Under the pieces are notes generated by a model, which saw only the letters and a program-made list of their open reading frames with translations, was not told the DNA's origin and ran no database searches. From positions 1-12,920 of the forward strand of contig JANQME010000289.1 of NCBI GenBank assembly GCA_028280205.1: a stretch of 12,920 nucleotides of DNA. The letters run 5' to 3'. Below, piece after piece: positions 1 through 5,801 of the stretch (positions within the stretch are counted from its first letter, which is position 1; the number at the start of each line of letters is the position of its first letter). The stretch comes from Longimicrobiales bacterium (GTDB lineage: Bacteria; Gemmatimonadota; Gemmatimonadetes; Longimicrobiales; Gaopeijiaceae). The position numbers and the translations under genes were made by a program.

Positions 1-523
1 CGCGCGCGGCTTCCCAGAGAAGCGCGCTTCCGACTCTGCCGTCCACCACCACCCCCCTCGACATCCCCGTGAAGAAGGGAAGCCCGGGTGCCGAGACGAT
101 GCGACTGAGCCCGGACGCCTCACACCAGGCCGCGACATCCGGATCGACCAGCACCGCGTCCAGCGCGGGCACGGTGTCGAGCAGTGCGCGGCCCCAGCGT
201 GCCGGGCGACCGACGAGGGCGACCGTACCGGGACCGCGCGGGATACCGAGCAGCGCGATCGCGCGCTCCGCATCCTCAGGGTGCTCTCCCTCGCCGACGG
301 TGTCGGCCGGGTCGTCGCCAGCCAGCCCGGCCCCGAGCGCACCGCGTGGGGGCGCACGGAGGTCGGCGAAGCCGTCCCGAACGGGGAAGGCGTCACGACA
401 GTTCGGGCACCCGAGCGACCCTTCGTGGACCCGACGCTCTACGAGGCGATCGGCCAGGAGGATGAGCCCGAACTCCGGCCCGCAGCGCGGGCAGGAGAGC
501 CGGTCGGTGAGGAGGAGGTGCAT
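1..523 (-). CDS. Trm112-like zinc-ribbon protein with Rossmann-like tail (3' end cut off by window)
   Basis: The frame stays open to the left edge, so only the first 174 residues are visible. The N-terminus, MHLLLTDRLSCPRC, has CPRC at 11-14 and CPNC at 39-42, a four-cysteine zinc ribbon of the Trm112/YcaR kind. In that family such domains activate or accompany methyltransferases. After a low-complexity acidic linker (about 60-88), residues 89-163 alternate hydrophobic strands and glycines (GTVALVGRPARWG, then LDAVLVDPD, then RGVVVDG). This resembles a degenerate nucleotide- or SAM-binding Rossmann fold without a clear catalytic motif. The ATG at 523 is the only reasonable start: the in-frame stop just upstream is the stop of the preceding SDR gene, 18 bases away. 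No good Shine-Dalgarno is seen, so translation may be coupled to the SDR. It is the last gene of the pterin operon within the window. The exact role is unknown. Confidence 0.75.
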   Translation of the reverse strand, partial: MHLLLTDRLSCPRCGPEFGLILLADRLVERRVHEGSLGCPNCRDAFPVRDGFADLRAPPRGALGAGLAGDDPADTVGEGEHPEDAERAIALLGIPRGPGTVALVGRPARWGRALLDTVPALDAVLVDPDVAAWCEASGLSRIVSAPGLPFFTGMSRGVVVDGRVGSALLWEAAR

Positions 524-541
524 CGCGCGCCGACGCGTGCG

Positions 542-1264
542 TCAGCCCCGCTCCACCTGGAGCAGGGGGATCGCGACGCCCGGAGGACGCGTCACGACGA
601 AGAGCACCGCGTCCGCAACGTCTTGCGGGTCGAGCATGTCGGCACGGTCGGGGAGATTCGGGTCGGCGTCGGGGTTCAGCGGATCCCACAGCCCCGTGTC
701 CGTGGCCGCCGGCTCGACCAGCGAGGCGCGCACGCCGCTGCCGCGGATCTCCTCGAGCAGAACCTCGTGCAGTCCCCGCAGGGCGAACTTCGACGCCGAG
801 TACGACCCGTTTCCCGCAAACGCGCGCCGCCCGGCCACCGAGCCGACGTTCACGACGACCCCCGAGCCGCGCTCGAGCATGGCGGGGAGCAGGGAGCGCA
901 CGACCAGAAAGGGCCCGCGCACGTTGATCCGCAGATGCTCGTCGAAGGAGCGCACGGTCTCGGTCGCGCAGGGCCGGACGCCGAAGACGCCCGCGGCGTT
1001 CACCACGATATCGGGTACGCCACCCGCCTCGACGGCCCGATCGAGCACCGCCCAGGTATCCACGTCGTCGTTCAGGTCGGCGACGGCGGCCGTCACACCG
1101 TGCTCCTCGGAGAGCTCGGCGAGCGCGTCGGCGCTCCGAGCCAGCCCCACGACCGAGGCGCCCTCGGACGCCAGGGCGACTGCCACGGCCCGCCCGATGC
1201 CGCGACTGGCTCCCGTGACGAGCGCCCGCCGGCCGACCAGGCTCGTGGCCGCGTTCGCCGTCAC
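542..1264 (-). CDS. NADP-dependent short-chain dehydrogenase/reductase in pterin operon
   Basis: Classical SDR of 240 residues. The cofactor motif TGASRGIG is at 17-24, NAAG at 89-92, and the catalytic tetrad is Asn114, Ser142, Tyr155 and Lys159 (YSASK). Arg43 after the second strand favours NADP(H). The start chosen is GTG at 1264. It overlaps the folE stop in the four bases GTGA, a translational-coupling arrangement, and puts the Rossmann strand at the usual distance from the N-terminus. The substrate cannot be read from the sequence. The C-terminus (DPQDVADAVLFV and on) is of the generic YdfG-like type. However, the gene directly follows 6-pyruvoyl-tetrahydropterin synthase and GTP cyclohydrolase I, so a sepiapterin-reductase-like role reducing the 6-pyruvoyl side chain is an attractive inference. 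A general ketone or hydroxy-acid reductase is the alternative. Confidence 0.9.
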   Translation of the reverse strand: MTANAATSLVGRRALVTGASRGIGRAVAVALASEGASVVGLARSADALAELSEEHGVTAAVADLNDDVDTWAVLDRAVEAGGVPDIVVNAAGVFGVRPCATETVRSFDEHLRINVRGPFLVVRSLLPAMLERGSGVVVNVGSVAGRRAFAGNGSYSASKFALRGLHEVLLEEIRGSGVRASLVEPAATDTGLWDPLNPDADPNLPDRADMLDPQDVADAVLFVVTRPPGVAIPLLQVERG

Positions 1265-1860
1265 AGCGGCGGGTGGACGCTGGTCACGAAGCGCATGAAC
1301 TCGTCGCGGGTCCGATGGTCTTCCAGGAAGATGCCCCGCATGGCAGACGTGAGCGTCTTCGAGTTCTGCTTCTCGACGCCGCGCATCATCATGCAGAGGT
1401 GGTACGCCTCGACGACCACCGCCACGCCCTGGGGCTGCACGGTGTCCCAGATGGCCTGCGCAACCTGCTCGGTGAGCCGCTCCTGCACCTGGAAGCGCCG
1501 GGCATAGACCTCGACGAGGCGCGCGACTTTCGACAGCCCCATGATCCTGCCGTTGGGGATGTAGGCCACGTGCGCCTTTCCGAAGAAGGGGAGCATGTGA
1601 TGCTCGCACAGCGAGTAGAGCTCCACGTCCTTCACGAGCACCATGCTCTGGTGGCTCTCTTCGAACATCGCCTCGCCGAGCACCGCTTCGGGCGTCTCGC
1701 CGTACCCCTTGGTCAGGAAGGCCATCGCCTTCGCGACCCGCTCGGGCGTCCGTGCCATGCCTTCGCGCTCCGGATCGTCCCCGAGCCGACGGATCATCTC
1801 CTCGACGAGGTCTTCGAACCGGACCGTCGAGAGGTCGACGGCGCTCGTGGTCGTGCTCAT
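1261..1860 (-). CDS. folE: GTP cyclohydrolase I
   Basis: Converts GTP to 7,8-dihydroneopterin triphosphate in the cytosol. This is the entry step to folate, to biopterin and, in most bacteria, to queuosine precursors. The 199-residue length is normal for the bacterial enzyme. The zinc ligands are Cys85 and His88 (in LCEHHMLPFFG) and Cys156 (YHLC). His87 and His154 occupy the catalytic-histidine positions. The family signatures IPNGRIMGLSK, RFQVQERLT and MRGVEKQNSKT are all present. The ATG at 1860 has a strong Shine-Dalgarno (GGGGAGGGG, minus strand 1875-1867) inside the end of the upstream pterin synthase gene, whose stop lies only 3 bases before this start. The gene is therefore tightly coupled to that synthase and overlaps the following SDR by 4 bases. 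Identification is secure. Which pathway it feeds here is inferred from its neighbours. Confidence 0.97.
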   Translation of the reverse strand: MSTTTSAVDLSTVRFEDLVEEMIRRLGDDPEREGMARTPERVAKAMAFLTKGYGETPEAVLGEAMFEESHQSMVLVKDVELYSLCEHHMLPFFGKAHVAYIPNGRIMGLSKVARLVEVYARRFQVQERLTEQVAQAIWDTVQPQGVAVVVEAYHLCMMMRGVEKQNSKTLTSAMRGIFLEDHRTRDEFMRFVTSVHPPL

Positions 1861-1863
1861 GAA

Positions 1864-2289
1864 TCACCCCTCCCCGGGGCCGGTGTACTCGACCGAGTTG
1901 TTCGGTGTCTCCTGAAGCCGGACGGACTGGAGGCGTATGCCGTCCGGCAGCCCCTCCGCCAGACGCTCCCAGATCGCGACCGCGACGTTCTCCGTCGACG
2001 GCACGATCCCCTCGAGCCACGGAACCTCGAGGTTCAGGTTCCGGTGGTCCACGTCGTCCACCACACGCGCGTTCATGACCTCCTTGAGCGCCTTCAGATC
2101 CATGACGAAGCCGGTGACCGGATCGACCGAGCCCTCGACGGTCACGTCGAGGACGTAGTTGTGGCCGTGCCAGTTGGGGTTCGAGCAATCACCGAAGACC
2201 TCTCGGTTCTTCTCGTCGGACCAGTCGTCGTGAAACAGGCGGTGGGCCGAACAGAAGTGGGCCCGCCGCGTGACGCGCACGTGCGGCAT
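1864..2289 (-). CDS. 6-pyruvoyl-tetrahydropterin synthase, biopterin-type spacing (QueD/PTPS family, COG0720)
   Basis: Zinc-dependent enzyme of the tunnel-fold PTPS/QueD family acting on 7,8-dihydroneopterin triphosphate. Length is 141 residues from the ATG at 2289. The longer open frame upstream runs through non-coding sequence and the terminator, so the later start was chosen. Zinc ligands are His16 (FCSAHR) and His41/His43 (HGH), the catalytic Cys is 35, the Asp-His pair is D81/H82 (DHRNL), and the pterin-anchoring Glu is about 127 (LQET). The diagnostic feature is GDCSNPNWHGHNY: five residues separate Cys35 from HGH, as in animal PTPS (C-x5-HGH), whereas queuosine-pathway QueD has C-x3-HGH. 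Other eukaryote-like blocks are DPVTGFVMDL and STENVAVAIW. This supports 6-pyruvoyl-tetrahydropterin formation rather than 6-carboxy-tetrahydropterin formation, although promiscuous members of the family are known. It is the first gene of the folE operon. No convincing Shine-Dalgarno precedes the ATG. Confidence 0.93.
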   Translation of the reverse strand: MPHVRVTRRAHFCSAHRLFHDDWSDEKNREVFGDCSNPNWHGHNYVLDVTVEGSVDPVTGFVMDLKALKEVMNARVVDDVDHRNLNLEVPWLEGIVPSTENVAVAIWERLAEGLPDGIRLQSVRLQETPNNSVEYTGPGEG

Positions 2290-2356
2290 GGTGTAGCGGG
2301 GCTGACGGTTGGAAGCGAATCGGACGCACGCTACCCGAATTGGGCGGGGTCGATCC

Positions 2357-2402
2357 AAAAAAAGGCCGGCCCCGCTCCACCGCGAGGTGGACAGGACCGG
2401 CC
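2357..2402 (-). terminator. Intrinsic terminator between the structured RNA and the pterin operon
   Basis: On the minus strand, a strong hairpin is followed by seven T. The outer stem is GGCCGG/CCGGCC (2402-2397 with 2369-2364) and the inner stem is TCCACC/GGTGGA around a four-base loop (2391-2376), with small internal mismatches between them. The T-run occupies 2363-2357 directly after the stem. The direction is unambiguous because the plus strand has A there. It would end transcripts coming from nfo or from the RNA candidate immediately upstream. It lies about 70 bases before the pterin synthase start, so it is either the end of a stand-alone RNA or an attenuator for the operon. Confidence 0.85.
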
Positions 2403-2405
2403 CGA

Positions 2406-2560
2406 CGCACACCGAAGGGGAATTATTGAAGCCCGGGATAGAACATCTGGTGACCTCCCCGAGAGGTGCCGCTTTCCCCTCGCGGGGGCCTAGCGTCGTT
2501 CCCGAGAGTCAGTCCCGGCTTCCATGTGTTGGCTCAATAAACGAGCCCTTCGATGCGCGG
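2406..2560 (-). ncRNA. Candidate structured RNA (6S-like rod or operon leader)
   Basis: The two ends of this 155-base segment pair over 14 consecutive positions (2559-2546 with 2406-2419). Two of the pairs are G-U, and these become mismatches if the plus strand is transcribed, which points to a minus-strand RNA. A second long-range helix pairs 2522-2513 with 2428-2438 (10 bp, one bulged G). Inside are a 9-of-10 bp hairpin (2487-2478 with 2466-2457) and a small hairpin GGCTC/GAGCC (2547-2531) that competes with the last two pairs of the closing helix. Between the two long helices is an asymmetric internal loop of about 23 by 8 bases, whose 3' side reads AATAAT, like a -10 box. The outline recalls 6S RNA: paired ends, a central bubble, a terminal rod. 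A riboswitch or attenuator for the downstream pterin operon is an equally serious alternative. No protein-coding signal is seen. Confidence 0.5.
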
Positions 2561-2566
2561 ACGAAA

Positions 2567-2572
2567 AATATA
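2567..2572 (-). promoter_or_regulatory. Candidate -10 box (TATATT) for the structured RNA
   Basis: TATATT on the minus strand (5 of 6 to TATAAT) stands out in an otherwise GC-rich stretch. A start 6-7 bases downstream would fall at about 2560, just where the closing helix of the RNA begins. No good -35 is found 16-18 bases upstream (TTCGCG or TCGCGG), so an activator or a relaxed promoter would be needed. The T-rich tract could instead be the tail of a weak nfo terminator, since a CCCCG/CGGGG stem (2601-2582) lies just upstream. The rest of the gap between 2573 and 2641 shows nothing else. Confidence 0.4.
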
Positions 2573-2641
2573 GCCGCTCGACCCCGGATCCGCGAACGGG
2601 GGTTCGGGAAGAGAGCGTGTCGGCATGGGCCGGTGCTCGGT

Positions 2642-3565
2642 CTACCGCTCGAACCGGAGCGAGCGCAGGAGCGTGAGGTTGCGGATGTCCGCGGCCTCCG
2701 CGTCGTCGCCCTTCGGCGTCTCGAGCACCTTGGGGACGTCGGCGAGCCGCGGATCGTGCATGATCCGCCGAAACGGTTCGACGCCCAGCGTACCGCGGCC
2801 GATCTCCTCGTGGCGGTCCTTCCGGGAATCGAACGGGTGCCGGGAGTCGTTGAGGTGGATGAGCCCCAGGCGGTCCAGTCCCAGGACCCGGTCGAAGTCC
2901 TCCCACACGTCGTCGTAGGCGTTCACGAGGTCGTACCCCGCGCTGAAGGCGTGGCACGTATCGAAGCAGACGCCCACGGCGCCACGCTGTCCGGCCGGAA
3001 TCGCTTCGATGATCGCGCGCAGGTTCTCGAAAGTCGCCCCCACGGTCGTACCCGCGCCGGCCGTCAACTCCAGCAGGACGCGGGGCGGGCTGTCGACAGC
3101 CGCCAGCGACTCGGCGACACCGCGCGCGTTTCGCTCCAGACCGGCTTCCACGTCCCCGTCGGTCGCGTTGCCCGGGTGCGTGACGAGGAAGTCCAGACCC
3201 AGGAGGGCGCACCGGCCGAGCTCCGCCTGGAACGAGCGCTGCGACATCCGCCACAGATGCCGGTCCGGACTCGAGAGATTGATGAGGTACGAGTCGTGCG
3301 CACCGGCAACGCCGATCCGTTGCGCCTCGCGCGCCGCACGGAAGTCGGCCACCACGGAGGGCTCGAGCTTCGATTCCGCCCAGCGGCTGGGCTGCTTGGT
3401 GAAGAGCTGGAGGACTCCGGCGCCGATGGCTCGAGCCCGGGCCGGTGCGAGGTGCACACCTCCGGCGGCCGACACGTGGGCTCCGAGTTCGTCGGGCTCC
3501 GGCCGATCGGTCCGGCGCTCGGCCGAGGAGGAGAGAGGCGAGGTCGGATCGGGGCGCTCCGGCAT
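2642..3565 (-). CDS. nfo: Deoxyribonuclease IV (AP endonuclease IV)
   Basis: Cuts DNA 5' to abasic sites and removes 3'-blocking groups in base-excision repair. It uses a trinuclear zinc centre in a TIM barrel. Length is 307 residues. All nine metal ligands of the family can be placed: His90 (HDSYLINL), His130 (THPGN), Glu166 (LELTAG), Asp202 and His205 (CFDTCH), His237 (HLNDS), Asp250 and His252 (DRHEEIG), Glu282 (ETPKG). The ATG at 3565 was chosen because the family core (LGAHVSAAGG) begins at about residue 28. The preceding 26 residues are a Pro/Ser/Glu-rich extension, slightly longer than usual. Starts further upstream in this frame give residues with no family resemblance. It is transcribed alone, divergently from the unknown plus-strand gene, and is separated from the pterin operon by the RNA candidate and a terminator. 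Confidence 0.96.
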   Translation of the reverse strand: MPERPDPTSPLSSSAERRTDRPEPDELGAHVSAAGGVHLAPARARAIGAGVLQLFTKQPSRWAESKLEPSVVADFRAAREAQRIGVAGAHDSYLINLSSPDRHLWRMSQRSFQAELGRCALLGLDFLVTHPGNATDGDVEAGLERNARGVAESLAAVDSPPRVLLELTAGAGTTVGATFENLRAIIEAIPAGQRGAVGVCFDTCHAFSAGYDLVNAYDDVWEDFDRVLGLDRLGLIHLNDSRHPFDSRKDRHEEIGRGTLGVEPFRRIMHDPRLADVPKVLETPKGDDAEAADIRNLTLLRSLRFER

Positions 3566-3668
3566 CGAGCAAGGTCGGCAAAGATTGCCCCGCACGGAAC
3601 CGAGTGCGCGTCGGTGCAGGCACGATCGACGAGCCGACCGACGGGGCTTCATGCCACAAGTCGTTGTA

Positions 3669-3689
3669 CAGCAATTATTTAAAGCAACA
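3669..3689. promoter_or_regulatory. AT-rich island in the divergent nfo / unknown-gene intergenic region
   Basis: The 235 bases between the nfo start and the plus-strand gene at 3801 have one clearly AT-rich stretch, containing CAATTATTTAAAG. This is the likely place for one or both divergent promoters. A minus-strand AATAAT (3679-3674) matches a -10 box at 5 of 6, and TATTTA is a weaker plus-strand option. No convincing -35 partner is found at standard spacing on either strand, so the assignment rests on base composition and gene orientation. Confidence 0.3.
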
Positions 3690-3755
3690 TCGAGCGGCTT
3701 GGCCCACACCGCCGGAGCAGCGGCACGCGACTTGAGATTTCCCCGTCTTCACGGC

Positions 3756-3772
3756 GCCACCCCCCAGGTGGC
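3756..3772 (+). repeat. Hairpin in the 5' leader of the unknown plus-strand gene
   Basis: A perfect 6-bp stem, GCCACC/GGTGGC, with a five-base loop lies 14 bases before the AAGGA ribosome-binding site of the gene starting at 3801. It could be a simple 5'-stabilising hairpin or part of a leader control element. Nothing in it identifies a ligand or a protein site. Confidence 0.45.
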
Positions 3773-3800
3773 CACGACGACGGAAAAGGAAATGAAGACC

Positions 3801-4247
3801 ATGCGCGTTGCGGCCGACGGTTACATCGACATCAGCGACGGACGGAGGGTCCGTACGCCCGGTTTCCACGACCACCGTGTCGACCCGGTGCCGGAGGGAG
3901 AAGCGATCGCGTTTCTGCTCTCGCACTCCTTCCGAGGTCACCGGCGCCTGGCTCGTCCGCTTTCGCTCCAGGAGCGCAAGCGGATCCGATTGGCGCTCTG
4001 GGCCGACTCGGTTCAGGAGCGCATGTCGCTGGTCGACCGCGTGTGGCGGGCCGTGACGGAGCGGATCGACTTCACGGTCGCTTCGAACGAACCGCAGCTC
4101 GTCCAGGTGGTCCGATACGGCTCGTGGGCCTACCCGATCTACCTGGACGGCGACGCAACACGCGTCATCCCCAACGGCGGCATGCCGCTTGCAGAAGTGG
4201 ACCCCGAACTCGTCTTCGAGCTCGATCAGGAACGAAAGACAGCCTGA
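3801..4247 (+). CDS. Conserved-looking hypothetical protein, 148 residues
   Basis: Not recognised. The codon pattern (mostly G or C in third positions) and balanced amino-acid composition indicate a real gene; the antisense frame over the same bases is rich in His, Arg and Cys and reads as a shadow. The ATG at 3801 is preferred because AAGGA (3786-3790) sits 10 bases upstream; an ATG nine bases earlier would have only one base of spacing. Visible parts: an N-terminal polar segment (DGYIDISDGRRVRTPGFHDH), a basic helical middle (RRLARPLSLQERKRIRLALW, then a helix to about residue 88), and a C-terminal part with probable strands (QLVQVVRYGSWAYPIYLDGD). No signal peptide, membrane segment or cysteine is present. 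It is probably a small soluble protein. It stands alone, divergent from nfo, and is followed by a cluster of hairpins. Confidence 0.7.
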   Translation: MRVAADGYIDISDGRRVRTPGFHDHRVDPVPEGEAIAFLLSHSFRGHRRLARPLSLQERKRIRLALWADSVQERMSLVDRVWRAVTERIDFTVASNEPQLVQVVRYGSWAYPIYLDGDATRVIPNGGMPLAEVDPELVFELDQERKTA

Positions 4248-4250
4248 GCA

Positions 4251-4363
4251 TTGTGCCGGTTCGGTTCGACTTCGGTCGTCCAGCCGGCACAAAGTCCCAC
4301 CTTCGGGTGGGCAACACGCCCTGGGGGGGCGTGCCTAGAGTGGCGTCAGTGGCCTCGGCCGCT
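4251..4363. terminator. Cluster of four hairpins between convergent genes
   Basis: Four consecutive inverted repeats fill most of the space between the unknown plus-strand gene and the 3' end of fumC. They are: TTGTGCCGG/CCGGCACAA (4251-4259 with 4284-4292, perfect 9 bp); CCCACC-TTCG-GGTGGG (4296-4311), a very stable UUCG tetraloop; CACGCCC/GGGCGTG (4315-4321 with 4327-4333); and AGTGGC-CTCG-GCCGCT (4348-4363), with one wobble pair. None is followed by a T-run, so none is a textbook intrinsic terminator. As DNA symmetries the first three work on either strand and could serve both convergent transcripts. TGGCGTCA is also repeated directly at 4341-4348 and 4363-4370. Confidence 0.5.
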
Positions 4364-4404
4364 GGCGTCACTCGTCTTTCGAGCGATCCCTGTGCGGAGC
4401 TTCC

Positions 4405-5799
4405 CTACGTGTCCGGCAGTCCCGGTTCCGTCATCGACCGGACGTCGAGCGCCTCGTCGATCCGATCCTCGGGCAGGAGCCCTTTTTCGCGGACGATCTC
4501 GCGGACGCTGACCCCACGCTTCGCCGACTCCTTCGCCACCACGGCGGCCTGGTCGTAGCCGATGTACGGGTTGAGCGCGGTCGCGATCGACGGGTTCTTC
4601 TCCAACAGCTCACGGGCTCGCTCCTCATTCGCTTCGATCCCGGCGATGCAGCGGTCGGTGAAGGCGCGGGCGACGTGAGCGAGCAGCGTGATCGAATCGA
4701 GCAGCGCGTGCGCGATGACCGGCATCATCACGTTGAGCTCGAAGTTTCCCCGGCTCCCGGCGACGGTGACGGTCGTGTGATTTCCCATCACCCGCGCGCA
4801 GACCATCATCATCGCCTCGGCGAGAACGGGGTTCACCTTGCCGGGCATGATCGACGATCCGGGCTGGACCGCAGGCAGGCTGATCTCGTGCAGCCCGGAC
4901 GTCGGACCCGATCCGAGCCAGCGGATGTCGTCGGCAATCTTCATGAAGCTGGTCGCGACCGTATTGAGCGCCCCCGCCAGGCTCACGGCGGCGTCCTTCG
5001 CGCCCTGAGCCTCGAAGTGATCGGCGGCTTCGACGAACGAGATCCCGGTGGCCTCGGAGATCTTCGCGATCGTGCGGCGCGCGAAGTCGGGGTGGGTGTT
5101 GATCCCCGTCCCCGTCGCCGTACCCCCCAGGGCGAGCTCTTCGAGCTCGGCCGCGGCGGCACGTGCCCGCTCGATCCCCTTCCCGACCTGGCTGGCGTAC
5201 CCCGCGAACTCCTGCCCGAGGCGCACCGGCGTCGCGTCCATGAGGTGCGTGCGGCCGGACTTCACGATCCCGTCGAACGCCGCCGCCTTGGCGGCCAGCG
5301 CCTCTCGCATGTGCTCCAGGGCGGGGATCAGCTCCTCTTCGACCGCCACGCGGGCCGAGACGTGAATCGCCGTGGGAATCACGTCGTTGGACGACTGGCC
5401 GAAGTTGACGTGGTCGTTCGGGTGTACGGATCCGTCGCCCTTCAGGAGTTGCGTCGCCCGGTTCGCCACGACCTCGTTCGTGTTCATGTTCGTCGATGTG
5501 CCCGAGCCCGTCTGGTAGACGTCGAGCACGAACTCGTCGTCCCAGCGGCCCTCGGCAACCTCGCCCGCTGCTTCGACGATCGCCGCGGCCACCCCGGCGT
5601 CGAGCGTGCCGAGCTCCGCGTTCGTCTCGGCGGCTGAACGCTTGACGATCCCGAGCGCCTGGATGAAGCGCCGGCCGAAGCGCTGTCCGCTGATGGGGAA
5701 GTTCTCCACCGCCCGCTGGGTCTGGGGCCCGTACAGCGCGTCGGCGGGGACCTTCATCTCACCCAGGGAGTCTTTCTCGATCCGGTAGTCATCGGCCAT
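4405..5799 (-). CDS. fumC: Fumarate hydratase, class II
   Basis: Reversible hydration of fumarate to L-malate in the TCA cycle. It is the oxygen-stable, iron-free homotetrameric class. Its 464 residues match the family length. The N-terminal MADDYRIEKDSLGEMKVPAD and QTQRAVENFPISG are typical. The active-site regions are complete: TGSGTSTNMNTNEV (97-110), HPNDHVNFGQSSND (126-139), SGRTHLMDATP (181-191, catalytic-position His185), and GSSIMPGKVNP (314-324, with Ser315 and Lys321 in the positions of E. coli Ser318 and Lys324). The start at 5799 follows the stop of the upstream SDR after 2 bases, so the two form an operon, with fumC second. No clear Shine-Dalgarno is seen, which suggests translational coupling. 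Aspartase and argininosuccinate lyase share the fold, but the sequence is clearly fumarase. Confidence 0.97.
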   Translation of the reverse strand: MADDYRIEKDSLGEMKVPADALYGPQTQRAVENFPISGQRFGRRFIQALGIVKRSAAETNAELGTLDAGVAAAIVEAAGEVAEGRWDDEFVLDVYQTGSGTSTNMNTNEVVANRATQLLKGDGSVHPNDHVNFGQSSNDVIPTAIHVSARVAVEEELIPALEHMREALAAKAAAFDGIVKSGRTHLMDATPVRLGQEFAGYASQVGKGIERARAAAAELEELALGGTATGTGINTHPDFARRTIAKISEATGISFVEAADHFEAQGAKDAAVSLAGALNTVATSFMKIADDIRWLGSGPTSGLHEISLPAVQPGSSIMPGKVNPVLAEAMMMVCARVMGNHTTVTVAGSRGNFELNVMMPVIAHALLDSITLLAHVARAFTDRCIAGIEANEERARELLEKNPSIATALNPYIGYDQAAVVAKESAKRGVSVREIVREKGLLPEDRIDEALDVRSMTEPGLPDT

Positions 5800-5801
5800 C
5801 G

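Noticed and set aside
69..1298. Long plus-strand open frame across the Trm112-like and SDR genes
   Set aside because: Very rich in Ser, Arg, Pro and Ala without any domain, and antisense to genes with clear motifs; a GC-rich shadow.
2290..2356. Possible promoter for the pterin operon between the terminator and the PTPS start (TAGCGT at 2313-2308, minus strand)
   Set aside because: Only 3 of 6 positions match a -10 box, and the best -35 (TTGGAT) is 19 bases away, so it is too weak to list. The operon still needs a promoter here or read-through of the terminator.
2490..3674. Alternative minus-strand frame over nfo continuing to 2490
   Set aside because: Frame-shifted shadow of nfo: highly Arg/Pro-rich, with none of the metal-ligand motifs. 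It ends inside the structured RNA.
3675..4292. Minus-strand open frame opposite the unknown plus-strand gene
   Set aside because: His/Arg/Cys-rich shadow with no ribosome-binding site. The plus-strand frame has better codon use and a Shine-Dalgarno.
4675..5637. Long plus-strand open frame opposite fumC
   Set aside because: Arg/His/Asp-rich translation with no recognisable motif; fumC on the other strand is unambiguous.
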